NCBI GenBank assembly: GCA_026000755.1
Contig: BNZC01000034.1
Span: 1 to 10,151, forward strand
Source of the DNA: Clostridia bacterium
Lineage (GTDB): Bacteria > Bacillota > Clostridia > Lachnospirales > Lachnospiraceae
DNA: 10,151 bases
Direction: 5' to 3'
A program made the position numbers and the translations under genes. The notes under the pieces were generated by a model. It was not told where the DNA came from. It saw nothing but the letters and a program-made list of their open reading frames with translations, and made no database searches. Shown here piece after piece: positions 1 to 7,077 of the stretch; position 1 is the first letter of the stretch, and the number at the start of each line of letters is the position of its first letter.

Positions 1-332
1 TTTTCATGTGCTTTTTAACGATTTAGCAGTAAGTGGCTTTAAGGACGTTTTCCTTATTGATTGTTTTATTGTAGCTGAGTAGTAACCGGTTTTCGTATGT
101 TTTTTCTATCATGGCTTCCGTTGTTTTCATGTGCTTTTTAACGATTTAGCAGTAAGTGGCTTTAAGGACGTTTTCCTTATTGATTGTTTTATTGTAGCTG
201 AGTAGTAACCGGTTTTCGTATGTTTTTTCTATCATGGCTTCCGTTGTTTTCATGTGCTTTTTAACGATTTAGCAGTAAGTGGCTTTAAGGACGTTTTCCT
301 TATTGATTGTTTTATTGTAGCTGAGTAGTAAC
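1..332. repeat. 123-bp tandem repeat, 2.7 copies, open at left edge
   Basis: Units lie at 1-123, 124-246 and 247-332. The third is cut short after AGTAAC at 327-332. By eye all copies are identical base for base. The period is a multiple of three. On the minus strand each full unit gives a 35-codon open frame that crosses the unit junction (130 down to 23, and 253 down to 146), starting MKTTEAMIEK and ending VLKATYC-stop. It has no convincing ribosome site. The copy nearest the flank has no ATG, because similarity stops at 332. The 12-mer gttttattgtag in the unit (63-74) recurs once outside the array at 385-396. The period is too long and spacer-free for CRISPR. Whether it is a remnant of duplicated coding DNA or a non-coding satellite cannot be decided here. 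Confidence 0.95.
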
Positions 333-370
333 ACTGTAAGCCGCAAAACAAATCTTTTTGAATAAAACCC

Positions 371-399
371 TTGAATTTATCGGCGTTTTATTGTAGAAT
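371..399 (+). promoter_or_regulatory. Probable sigma-A promoter for efp and the ABC importer genes
   Basis: A -35 box TTGAAT (371-376) and a -10 box TAGAAT (394-399) are separated by exactly 17 bp. This implies a start near 406 and a leader of about 100 bases before efp. The leader (400-509) shows no long hairpin, T-box or terminator; only a weak CCCC/GGGG pairing around 456-475 is visible. Because efp and the importer genes are closely packed, this is the only clear promoter for them in the window. Confidence 0.6.
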
Positions 400-509
400 A
401 AGGTAAGTGGTGTGTTCTGTCTTGGCGAGTTTCATTAAATCGCAACATTGGCATACCCCCTGCGAACCGTGGGGAATAACAGGAAAAGACCGAAAAAAGG
501 AGACAAAAA

Positions 510-1067
510 ATGATTTCAGCAGGTGAATTTCGAAACGGGATCACGATTGAATTAGACAACGGGATCTATCAGATCATTGAATTTCAACATGTAAAACCGG
601 GAAAGGGCGCAGCTTTTGTGCGAACAAAATTAAAGAACATCAAAAATGGTGGGGTGGTTGAGCGAACGTTCCGTCCAACGGAGAAATTTCCTCCGGCAAG
701 AATTGATCGTGCGGATATGCAATACCTGTATGCCGATGGGGATTTGTTTCATTTTATGGATACGGCAAGCTATGAGCAGATTGCCTTGAATGCAGACTCG
801 GTGGGGGATGCCTTAAAGTTTGTCAAGGAAAATGACAGTGTAAAGGTTTGCTCCCACAACGGCAGCGTGTTTTCCATAGAACCGCCTTTATTTGCGGAAC
901 TGGACATTACGGATACGGAACCCGGATTTAAGGGGGATACTGCCACCGGAGCCATGAAGCCGGCTGTTGTAGAGACAGGAGCTACCGTTTATGTGCCATT
1001 GTTTGTAGAAACAGGGAATAAGATTAAGATTGATACCAGGACGGGAGAATATCTCTCCAGGGTTTAG
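510..1067 (+). CDS. efp: Elongation factor P
   Basis: Soluble translation factor of 185 residues that binds between the P and E sites and relieves ribosome stalling at consecutive prolines. The length and three-domain layout match bacterial EF-P: an N-terminal KOW-like barrel (about 1-65) and two OB-fold domains (about 66-128 and 129-185). The loop [10 protein letters not shown] puts Lys32 at the tip, the residue that is post-translationally modified in many bacteria; no modification-enzyme gene is nearby. Other family marks are the VERTFR segment, [15 protein letters not shown] and the C-terminal [14 protein letters not shown]. The ATG at 510 follows AAAGGAG (496-502) at good spacing. The amino-acid importer starts 19 bases after the stop, so the genes are probably cotranscribed. 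Identification is firm; the operon link is inferred from spacing. Confidence 0.97.
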   Translation: MISAGEFRNGITIELDNGIYQIIEFQHVKPGKGAAFVRTKLKNIKNGGVVERTFRPTEKFPPARIDRADMQYLYADGDLFHFMDTASYEQIALNADSVGDALKFVKENDSVKVCSHNGSVFSIEPPLFAELDITDTEPGFKGDTATGAMKPAVVETGATVYVPLFVETGNKIKIDTRTGEYLSRV

Positions 1068-1086
1068 TGAGAGAATAGGAGGAAGT

Positions 1087-1905
1087 ATGAATATAAGAGG
1101 ATTAAAAAAAGGCTTAGCACTCTGTTGCACAGGCGTATTGCTGCTTTCACTAGCAGGTTGCGGGGCAGTTAAGGAAAATACGGTACTTTCCACAGATGAT
1201 ATGGAGAGAGCAACCATAGGTGTGCAGTTGGGAACTACAGGTGATATTTTCGCAACTGATTTTAAGGGGAATCATCCGGGTACCAAGGTAGAGGAATACA
1301 ATAAGGGTGCGGATGCGGTACAATCCTTAAAACAGGGCAAGATAGACTGCGTGGTTATTGATGAGCAACCGGCAAAGGCCTTTGTAGAGAAAAACAGCGA
1401 TTTGAAGATTTTAACAGAGGAGTTTGCAGAGGAAGAGTATGCCATCTGCATTGCAAAAAACAATGCCGAATTAAAGGCGAAGATTAACGAAGCCTTAGAT
1501 GAATTAAAGGGTGACGGCACATTAGACAGCATTTTTGCCAATTACATTGGAGATGATACCAAAGGAAAAAGTCCTTACACCTCCCCGGCGGATGCTACTA
1601 GGGAGAATGGTATTCTTAAAATGGCGACAAATGCCCAGTTTCCCCCATATGAATATTATGCCGATGCCGGAAGCGGTGCAATTACAGGCATTGACGTGGA
1701 CATTGTACAGGCTGTTTGTGACAAATTGGGCATGGAATTACAGGTGGAGGATATGGAATTTGATTCCATTATTACCGCCGTGCAGTCAGGCAAGGCGGAT
1801 ATTGGTGCGGCGGGTCTCACCGTTACAGAGGATCGCTTGGAGAACATTGATTTTACCACGACCTATGCAACCTCTCGCCAGGTCATTATCGTAAGGAATA
1901 AATAA
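1087..1905 (+). CDS. Amino-acid ABC transporter substrate-binding lipoprotein, circularly permuted
   Basis: Receptor (272 residues) of a polar amino-acid importer, SBP_bac_3 family, anchored outside the membrane. The ATG at 1087 is chosen over an upstream in-frame ATG at 1030 because it follows AGGAGGAAG and begins a lipoprotein signal ending in lipobox LAGC (Cys25). Domain order is abnormal. Residues 37-155 match the family's second half (IGVQLGTTGD, QSLKQGKIDCVVID, EEEYAICIAKNN, then helix to NYIG). After a linker (156-175), residues 176-272 match the family's first half (MATNAQFPPYEY, ITGIDVDI, QSGKADIGAAGLTVTEDRLENIDF), and the protein stops at the hinge (QVIIVRNK). All parts occur once, so this is a permutation and not a truncation. 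By family knowledge Arg250 should hold the ligand carboxylate and Asp92 its amino group. The exact amino acid is unknown. Confidence 0.93.
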   Translation: MNIRGLKKGLALCCTGVLLLSLAGCGAVKENTVLSTDDMERATIGVQLGTTGDIFATDFKGNHPGTKVEEYNKGADAVQSLKQGKIDCVVIDEQPAKAFVEKNSDLKILTEEFAEEEYAICIAKNNAELKAKINEALDELKGDGTLDSIFANYIGDDTKGKSPYTSPADATRENGILKMATNAQFPPYEYYADAGSGAITGIDVDIVQAVCDKLGMELQVEDMEFDSIITAVQSGKADIGAAGLTVTEDRLENIDFTTTYATSRQVIIVRNK

Positions 1906-1908
1906 CAG

Positions 1909-2595
1909 ATGAACGAATGGATTCAGAAATTTCACCAGAATTTTATCGAAGGGGATCGTTTTTTGTTTTTGTTAAAAGGCTTGGGCAATACCCTGATTAT
2001 TGCGGCATTTGCGGTGTTGCTTGGAATTGTTTTAGGATTTCTGGTGGCCATCATTCGGGCAAGTTACGACAGGGAAGGGAAATTCAAGTTCCTAAATGCC
2101 ATTTGCAAGATTTACATAACCGTGATTCGAGGAACGCCTGTTCTGGTACAGCTGTTGATTTTGTACTATATTATTATGTCCTCTATGAACAATAAGATTT
2201 TGACGGCAGTGTTGGCATTTGGCTTAAACTCTGCCGCCTATGTATCGGAAATCATGCGTTCGGGCATTATGTCCATTGACGTGGGGCAGTTTGAGGCAGG
2301 GCGCAGTTTAGGTCTTTCCTATTCCGCTGTTATGCGGCACATTATTTTGCCCCAAGCGGTGAAAAACGTACTGCCCGCTCTTGCAAATGAATTTATCGTA
2401 CTCCTAAAGGAAACCTCGGTCAGCGGCTATATTGGATTGATGGATTTGACAAGGGGGGGGGATATTATTCGCAGTACAACCTATGAAGCGATCCTGCCCT
2501 TGCTTGCGGTGGCGGCGATTTATCTTGTGATTGTCATGTGCCTCTCCTATGCCGTAGGAGTGCTTGAGAGGAGGCTTCGAACCAGTGAACGCTAA
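1909..2595 (+). CDS. Polar amino-acid ABC transporter permease
   Basis: Membrane component (228 residues) of a His/Glu/Gln/Arg-type importer. It is the usual length for the family, with about five hydrophobic segments. The first follows [16 protein letters not shown] at about 24-49. The stretch [16 protein letters not shown] is typical of the family, and the cytoplasmic EAA loop, which docks on the ATPase, is the region around [18 protein letters not shown] followed by LPQA. The ATG lies 3 bases after the receptor stop, with AAGGA at 1893-1897 inside the receptor gene. The 3' end overlaps the ATPase gene by 11 bases, so the three subunits are translationally linked. A run of nine G (2453-2461) encodes Arg182-Gly183-Gly184 ahead of the final hydrophobic segment. 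The single permease gene suggests a homodimeric channel. Confidence 0.95.
   Translation: MNEWIQKFHQNFIEGDRFLFLLKGLGNTLIIAAFAVLLGIVLGFLVAIIRASYDREGKFKFLNAICKIYITVIRGTPVLVQLLILYYIIMSSMNNKILTAVLAFGLNSAAYVSEIMRSGIMSIDVGQFEAGRSLGLSYSAVMRHIILPQAVKNVLPALANEFIVLLKETSVSGYIGLMDLTRGGDIIRSTTYEAILPLLAVAAIYLVIVMCLSYAVGVLERRLRTSER
2453..2461 (+). repeat. Nine-G homopolymer inside the permease gene
   Basis: Nine consecutive G residues occupy the codons for Arg182, Gly183, Gly184 and the first base of Asp185. Reading the shifted frames by hand, loss of one G reaches a TGA after about 24 altered codons, and gain of one G reaches a TGA after about 9. Either change would remove the last membrane segment and the ribosome-site overlap with the ATPase start would no longer be translated through. 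Confidence 0.9.
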
Positions 2596-3328
2596 GAAGG
2601 AAGTGCTGATTCAGACGCACGGGCTGTGTAAATCCTTTGGGGATCATCAAGTGTTAAAGGACATTTCCAAAACGATTTGCCAAGGGGAGGTGCTTGCCAT
2701 AGTAGGACCCTCGGGGAGTGGGAAATCCACCTTTCTTCGGACATTAAACCTCTTGGAACGCCCAAGCAGCGGGCGGATTGTATTTGAGGGAACAGACATT
2801 ACAGACAAGTCCGTAGACATTGATAAGATGCGGCAGAAGATTGGTATGGTATTTCAGCATTTTAATTTATTTCCCAATCATACCATTCTGGATAATATTA
2901 TGTTGGCTCCTGTGGTATCAAAGCTTATGACCAAGGAACAGGCAAGGGAGAAAGCGGAAGCACTGTTAGAACGTGTAGGCTTGACGGATAAGGCAAATGT
3001 CTACCCCAGTCGCCTATCCGGAGGGCAGAAACAGAGAATTGCCATTGTGCGGGCACTTGCCATGAATCCCGATGTGATGCTCTTTGATGAACCGACTTCC
3101 GCCTTAGATCCTGAGATGGTAGGAGAGGTACTAGAGCTTATGCAGGGTCTGGCAAAGGAGGGTATGACCATGGCGGTGGTCACTCACGAGATGGGCTTTG
3201 CAAAAGAGGTGGCAAACCGTGTGCTGTTTATGGATGAGGGTCAGATTGAAGAAGATCGGGAGCCGGAGGGCTTTTTCGGGAATCCGAGCCACCCTCGCTT
3301 GAAAGATTTTTTGTCCAAGGTGTTGTAA
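2585..3328 (+). CDS. Polar amino-acid ABC transporter ATP-binding protein
   Basis: ATPase (247 residues from the GTG at 2585) that powers the importer on the cytoplasmic face. All nucleotide-binding motifs are present in order: Walker [10 protein letters not shown] (41-49), Q-loop [10 protein letters not shown] (Gln91), signature LSGGQKQR (144-151), Walker [12 protein letters not shown] (Glu169 catalytic), and H-loop VVTHEMGFA (His201). The GTG is preferred over a TTG at 2564 because GAGAGGAGG (2566-2574) sits 10 bases before it and the family normally starts a few residues before the first beta strand. It overlaps the permease end by 11 bases. Of the GlnQ/HisP/ArtP type; sequence alone does not fix the substrate. 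Confidence 0.96.
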   Translation: MNAKKEVLIQTHGLCKSFGDHQVLKDISKTICQGEVLAIVGPSGSGKSTFLRTLNLLERPSSGRIVFEGTDITDKSVDIDKMRQKIGMVFQHFNLFPNHTILDNIMLAPVVSKLMTKEQAREKAEALLERVGLTDKANVYPSRLSGGQKQRIAIVRALAMNPDVMLFDEPTSALDPEMVGEVLELMQGLAKEGMTMAVVTHEMGFAKEVANRVLFMDEGQIEEDREPEGFFGNPSHPRLKDFLSKVL

Positions 3329-3368
3329 GTGCCGGGCAGTTCGGATAGGGAATTTTGGTATGAGAGAA

Positions 3369-3392
3369 TTTCCTGTCGATGAAATCAGGAAA
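3369..3392 (+). other. Hairpin between ATPase and small membrane gene
   Basis: TTTCCTG (3369-3375) and CAGGAAA (3386-3392) pair perfectly with a 10-base loop. A short TTTT follows at 3399-3402 only after several A and G residues, so it is a poor intrinsic terminator. It may be a weak attenuator or an RNA processing or stability element that separates importer expression from the downstream genes. The rest of 3329-3430 shows no clear promoter. Confidence 0.3.
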
Positions 3393-3430
3393 AAAGTGTT
3401 TTACAAATCAAAAGGAGGTATACGATCTTG

Positions 3431-3580
3431 ATGAATTTTGTGTGGGCTTTTATTGGATATGCGTGGCATGTGGTTTTGCTTGTGGGACTTGCCATAGCCG
3501 GTATTTTCACAGGGAAATACCTAAGTAAGAGAAAGGCAGAAAAAACTGCGACGCAGGCGACTGCTCAAGAAGGGAAATAA
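3431..3580 (+). CDS. Small single-pass membrane protein, unknown function
   Basis: Forty-nine codons read MNFVWAFIGYAWHVVLL and onward to a stop at 3578-3580. A hydrophobic stretch (about 4-26, rich in Val, Leu, Ile, Ala and Gly with two Trp) is followed by a basic segment GKYLSKRKAEK and a polar Thr/Ala/Gln tail, predicting one membrane span with a cytoplasmic C-terminus. It has one of the strongest ribosome sites in the window, AAAGGAGG at 3411-3418. This site is 12 bases from the ATG and 9 from an in-frame TTG at 3428, so the TTG could be the true start, adding one residue. It ends 24 bases before the cellulase gene. I do not recognise the family; the ribosome site and peptide shape argue that it is a real gene. 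Confidence 0.65.
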   Translation: MNFVWAFIGYAWHVVLLVGLAIAGIFTGKYLSKRKAEKTATQATAQEGK

Positions 3581-3604
3581 TAAGGAAATGAGGTAAGCGT
3601 ATTC

Positions 3605-5794
3605 ATGAAACGATTTCTTTCCATTTGCATAATGATCTGCCTGCTTTTTGGTCTTGCCTCCTGTGCTAATCTACCGGGGGCTTCTGTTGCGACCACGGAA
3701 ACGCCGGAAGTGGTCAATTTAATAAAAAACGGAGATTTTGAACAAGGGAATATCGTGTCACATGGAAAGGGTCAGTATGAAGTCTATAAGCCGGGGAATG
3801 GCGTAGGGAGCATAGAAGTAACAGATGGAATGGGTATTATTCATTTAGAGAAGCCGGGACCCCAAGTGGACGGTGTGCAGATGTCCTATTCGTCGGTATC
3901 CTTGGAAAAAGGGAAAACATATCGTTTCTCTATTGATGCTTCTTGCACTACCAGACGAGATATTGAGATTGGTATATTAAACCCTGCCGGCGGATTTAAT
4001 GTGGAGGATACCCAGTATTACTGGAGGGAAGATATTACCGTTGATACTACGATGCGAACCTATACAGCGGAATTTCGGATGGATTATCCCTCCAATACCC
4101 ACGCCAGGATTGCGATTAATTGCGGGAAGGCAGCCTCCAACTATCCTGCAACCGATGTTCATGATGTTTTCGTGGATAACTTAGTCTTATCTTTGGTACC
4201 GGATGATGCTATGAGTGCATGGGGTTATCAGTTGCCCAATATTTCCGTGGATCAGTTGGGCTATACGCCGGAAGATACGAAGAAAGCGATTGTTACCGCA
4301 GGCAGTGAACTGTATGAGATCTTTCGAGTATCCGATAATGTGATGGAGTTTGCAGGCAAGGCGAAGCTACAGGCTATGAGTGGGGCTGCGGGAGAGGAAG
4401 TGCGGATTGCGGATTTTTCCAGATTTCGAAAAGAAGGAACCTTTTACATACAAAATGATGAGGGGCGATCCCTGCCCTTTACTATCTCAAAGGAACCCTA
4501 TCGTAATGTGCGTTCACAGGTATTTGACATGTTTCGCTATCAGCAAAGCGGGATAGGATTAGACTATGGTCCGTGGAAACATGGGGCAGGGCAGACGGCA
4601 CTTGCTACCATTTATGGGACAGATATTCAGAAAGATGTTTCCGGAGGGTGGTATGATGCAAGGGATTATGGGCGTTATGTGGTGTCCGGAGTACAGACTG
4701 TGGCGGATTTGCTCCTTGCGGAACGTCTTGCACTTGCACCGGACCGAGATGTGCTTGTAGAAACAAGAACGGAACTCGAGTGGTTGCTTAAGATGCAGGA
4801 TCCTGAAACGGGGGGAGTATATCACAAAGTGACCACAGCAGGAAAAGGAGATGTGAGCTACCCGGATGAAGAGGAAGGTGAACTGATTATTTCTCCGATT
4901 TCCTCTACCGCTACAGCAGACTTTGCGGCAATCATGGCGATGGCGTATCGTACCTATCGAGATGGTTCCCCTGTGTTTGCACAGGAGATGATTGATGCCA
5001 GTAGGAAAGCGTGGGCTTGGTTACAAGAACATCAGGAATATCCCATGTTTGAGAATCCGGAAGGGATTAGCACACGTGAGTATGGGGCGAGTGTAAACCC
5101 CAGTGATACGGACGAGCGTTATTGGGCAGCCTGTGAGCTTTATGTATCGACAGGCGAACCCTTTTATCATGATTATATTAAACGGGGTTGGATTTTCCAT
5201 GGTTTTGACTGGGCGAATGTAGGAGATTTCGGAAATGTTTCTTACCTCTTAGATGGTTCGGACTATGGGCAGGATGAATACACGGTAATTAAAATAAAAA
5301 ATGCAATTCTAAATCACTGCGAACAAGTTCGTGCAAGGCAGGAACAAGAACCTTACGGGATTTCGCTTGCTACCTATGACTATGCAAGCAATATGACCAT
5401 TGTAAATGATGCCCTCTTGCTTTTGGTTGGAAACCATCTGGAAGCTCGGGCGGGCTATCAGGCAGCGGCAAGGGAGCAGATTCGGTATCTGTTTGGGAAA
5501 AATCCTCTTTCCCAATCTTATCTGACCGGCATGGGGGAAAATGCAGTAAAAAGTCCGGCACATAACCTTTCGGAGCGAGTAGGACCCGCTGTTCCGGGGA
5601 TGTTGGTAGGAGGGCCGAATACCAGCTTTACCGATGCCAAAGGCGATGTAATAGACGATTACACTAAGAACATATTGGAAGGACAGCCGCCGGCGAAGTG
5701 CTATATTGATGGGGTACAGAGTTGGTCGACCAATGAGCCGTCGATTGCACAGAATGCAGCGCTGTATTTTGTTTTGAGAATGCTAGGACTGTGA
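3605..5794 (+). CDS. Glycoside hydrolase family 9 lipoprotein with CBM4/9-like and Ig-like domains
   Basis: Cell-surface beta-1,4-glucanase (729 residues), acting by the inverting GH9 mechanism. A signal peptide ends in lipobox LASC (Cys20). Domains in order: a CBM4/9-like carbohydrate-binding module (about 38-197, starting NLIKNGDFEQGN, ending FVDNLVLSLV); an Ig-like CelD_N domain (about 212-295, starting NISVDQLGY); and the GH9 barrel (about 300-726). Asp351 and Asp354 in GGWYDARDYGRYV match the paired catalytic Asp of the DAGD motif, and Glu711 in TNEPSIAQNAALYFVL matches the catalytic acid. His653 (SPAHNLSERVGP) and PGMLVGGPN mark the other GH9 signature. Oddities: Arg353 replaces the usual Gly, and the canonical HHR is AHN. 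CBM4-Ig-GH9 order resembles CbhA/CelK-type cellulases, so an endo- or exo-glucanase is possible. No dockerin or SLH domain. Ribosome site GAGGT at 3590-3594. Confidence 0.95.
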   Translation: MKRFLSICIMICLLFGLASCANLPGASVATTETPEVVNLIKNGDFEQGNIVSHGKGQYEVYKPGNGVGSIEVTDGMGIIHLEKPGPQVDGVQMSYSSVSLEKGKTYRFSIDASCTTRRDIEIGILNPAGGFNVEDTQYYWREDITVDTTMRTYTAEFRMDYPSNTHARIAINCGKAASNYPATDVHDVFVDNLVLSLVPDDAMSAWGYQLPNISVDQLGYTPEDTKKAIVTAGSELYEIFRVSDNVMEFAGKAKLQAMSGAAGEEVRIADFSRFRKEGTFYIQNDEGRSLPFTISKEPYRNVRSQVFDMFRYQQSGIGLDYGPWKHGAGQTALATIYGTDIQKDVSGGWYDARDYGRYVVSGVQTVADLLLAERLALAPDRDVLVETRTELEWLLKMQDPETGGVYHKVTTAGKGDVSYPDEEEGELIISPISSTATADFAAIMAMAYRTYRDGSPVFAQEMIDASRKAWAWLQEHQEYPMFENPEGISTREYGASVNPSDTDERYWAACELYVSTGEPFYHDYIKRGWIFHGFDWANVGDFGNVSYLLDGSDYGQDEYTVIKIKNAILNHCEQVRARQEQEPYGISLATYDYASNMTIVNDALLLLVGNHLEARAGYQAAAREQIRYLFGKNPLSQSYLTGMGENAVKSPAHNLSERVGPAVPGMLVGGPNTSFTDAKGDVIDDYTKNILEGQPPAKCYIDGVQSWSTNEPSIAQNAALYFVLRMLGL

Positions 5795-5835
5795 TGTGAA
5801 ATGGTTTTTGGGAGTTGTTGTTGTCAAATCCGACC

Positions 5836-6109
5836 GTCACGGTAGTTGTGTCATTTTGGTGAGTTGCAGTTACTATTTGCGGTCAACTCCAAACGGTTGC
5901 CCGCTCTAAAAAAAGAACCCTCGCTTAAAACATTTCGGGCAAGCCCCTCCAAGTACGCCTTGCAGTCAGCAAAAGTGTGCTTCCTGCAAGGAGGGTCTTC
6001 CCTCCATTTCGCTTCAAAGGTTCTTTTTTTCAGAGCGGGCAGCCGTTTTCAAATCAACCGCAAATAGTCCCTGTGCAAGTCACGAAAAAATGACACAATT
6101 GCCCGTGAC
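5836..6109. repeat. Imperfect 274-bp palindromic element (MITE-like or structured RNA)
   Basis: The left arm (5836-5919) and right arm (6019-6109) are inverted copies of each other, with roughly four-fifths identity and a few small gaps. Both begin GTCACGG going inward, share GTGTCATTTT, ACTATTTGCGGT and TGCCCGCTCT, and end with an A-run then GAACC. The 99-base centre folds further: CCTTGCAG pairs with CTGCAAGG, GGAGGG (5990-5995) with CCCTCC (6000-6005), and GGGC with GCCC around an AA. No clear target-site duplication is visible at the ends, and no transposase is nearby. A 73-codon open frame (5846-6067) spans the element but follows its symmetry and lacks a ribosome site, so it is not called as a gene. 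The likely identity is a non-autonomous mobile or REP-type intergenic repeat; a folded RNA is the alternative. Confidence 0.8.
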
Positions 6110-6137
6110 TGCGTTATCTTGCCATCGGAAGTTTCAC

Positions 6138-6187
6138 AAAAAAACGCTTTTACACAGTATGGATTGCCTGTGGTAAAAGCGTTTTTT
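6138..6187. terminator. Bidirectional intrinsic terminator between convergent genes
   Basis: CGCTTTTACACAG (6145-6157) pairs with CTGTGGTAAAAGCG (6168-6181), with one bulged base and a 10-base loop. It is preceded by seven A and followed by six T, so it works in both directions. It ends two bases before the stop of the minus-strand gene at 6190 and lies about 340 bases after the cellulase stop, with the palindromic element in between. Confidence 0.92.
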
Positions 6188-6189
6188 CG

Positions 6190-6522
6190 CTAGTTTTTTG
6201 AATCGGATGTTGTTTTCTTAAATAACACAGCCCTTACCGCACCCTTCGGGTCTTTTATGAGTAGGACAATGAGCCATATTACCAGTCCAAGAGCTACAAC
6301 CGAAAGTCCCAGATAAAAATCGTTTAGCATGTCAAGGGGTGCGGGGGTGAAGTACTCTGCACCAAGCTCGGCGTATTCAAACACGCCATCAATCAGCCAC
6401 ATAAGCGTTGCACCCCAATACATCAGGGTCAAAATGCCAATCTTCATCTCGTCTTTTGGTGCATTCTTATACCAAATAACGGTACAGATAATCGCCGCAA
6501 AAGCGGTGGTAAGTAGTGTCAT
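6190..6522 (-). CDS. Three-span membrane protein, unknown function
   Basis: Small integral membrane protein of 110 residues with hydrophobic segments at about 3-18, 28-47 and 70-89. A basic loop (YKNAPKDEMK) follows the first span, and a basic tail (IKDPKGAVRAVLFKK) the last. Between spans two and three is an acidic, helical-looking stretch with Asp45, Glu49, Glu52 and Glu56 on one face, then FTPAPLDMLNDF. The ATG follows AGGAG (complement of 6531-6536) at normal spacing. It is the second gene of a two-gene minus-strand operon, 74 bases after its partner, and ends at the shared terminator. I cannot assign a family; the acidic stripe might bind a cation, which is only inference. Confidence 0.8.
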   Translation of the reverse strand: MTLLTTAFAAIICTVIWYKNAPKDEMKIGILTLMYWGATLMWLIDGVFEYAELGAEYFTPAPLDMLNDFYLGLSVVALGLVIWLIVLLIKDPKGAVRAVLFKKTTSDSKN

Positions 6523-6596
6523 AAATCAATCTCCTATCATGGTAAAGATAACAGTAACATAATAGCTACAAAAGTGCCGATTGGTAGTTTCCTGAA

Positions 6597-7013
6597 TCAG
6601 ACATCTTGCTTTGCAGCAATCGCCGCACTTTGTTCTTTCTTTTCCATGGCATTTGTGATGGCTACCATACCTGTCCAGACAAGGGTTACAAGAACCGCCA
6701 TAGAAACACCTGTAGTTGCCATCTCTTGGAGTACACCTGCCGCATTTCCCTCAGCCACTCCCGTCAGGAATGGGAAGAACGGTGTAATCTCGCCGTGCCA
6801 TATATGCTCGAATGCCAATAAGGCACTCCCGCCCCAAAGCATATTACTTAACCATTTTAACTTACGTGTAAATGGAATCGTAACGCTGTGTTCTGCATGA
6901 TCAAGTGTTGCCTCCGTACTTTGGGTGTCTGTCTGTTGTTCTTTGGAAACCATAACCTTTCTTACAATGGTTGTTACAACTGCTTCTGTTGCCGGTACAA
7001 GTAAACAGGCCAT
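6597..7013 (-). CDS. Two-span membrane protein, unknown function
   Basis: Protein of 138 residues. The start at 7013 (MACLLVPATEAVVTT) is chosen because GAGGAGGA (complement of 7021-7028) lies 7 bases before it; an in-frame ATG at 7070 has no ribosome site. A short N-terminal amphipathic or hydrophobic segment (about 3-17) leads to a polar region (22-53, with Gln, Thr, Glu and His39/His42). There is one hydrophobic segment at about 54-68, running into the EHIWHGE motif (Glu69, His70, His73, Glu75), and another at about 98-119. It ends in a charged tail, MEKKEQSAAIAAKQDV. The His/Glu cluster beside a membrane span could bind metal or haem, which is inference. First gene of the minus-strand pair, with its own strong promoter. 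Family not recognised. Confidence 0.8.
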   Translation of the reverse strand: MACLLVPATEAVVTTIVRKVMVSKEQQTDTQSTEATLDHAEHSVTIPFTRKLKWLSNMLWGGSALLAFEHIWHGEITPFFPFLTGVAEGNAAGVLQEMATTGVSMAVLVTLVWTGMVAITNAMEKKEQSAAIAAKQDV

Positions 7014-7077
7014 ATTTTTTTCCTCCTCGAAATTAAAGATTGCCACATCATATATGGCGGTTTCTGCCAAGTAGTAA

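Noticed and set aside
1..332. CRISPR array
   Set aside because: Units are 123 bp, identical throughout and contiguous, with no short repeat plus variable spacer pattern.
1030..1086. Upstream ATG as the start of the binding protein
   Set aside because: It overlaps efp and would put 19 charged residues before a proper lipoprotein signal; AGGAGG supports the ATG at 1087.
888..1217. 109-codon minus-strand frame across efp and the receptor gene
   Set aside because: It overlaps two clear genes on the other strand and has no recognisable protein features.
2564..2584. TTG as the start of the ATPase gene
   Set aside because: The ribosome site 2566-2574 lies after this codon, so the GTG at 2585 fits better.
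3348..3373. Terminator from GGGAATT/AATTTCC pairing after the ATPase gene
   Set aside because: AT-rich stem with a wobble pair, a 12-base loop and no T-run; the overlapping TTTCCTG/CAGGAAA hairpin is stronger.
5846..6067. 73-codon plus-strand frame as a gene
   Set aside because: It lies wholly in the palindromic element, has no ribosome site, and its composition follows the repeat arms.
6597..7013. Haem-sensing HsmA-type protein for the membrane pair
   Set aside because: I considered it because of small size and membrane spans, but neither sequence resembles what I recall of that family.
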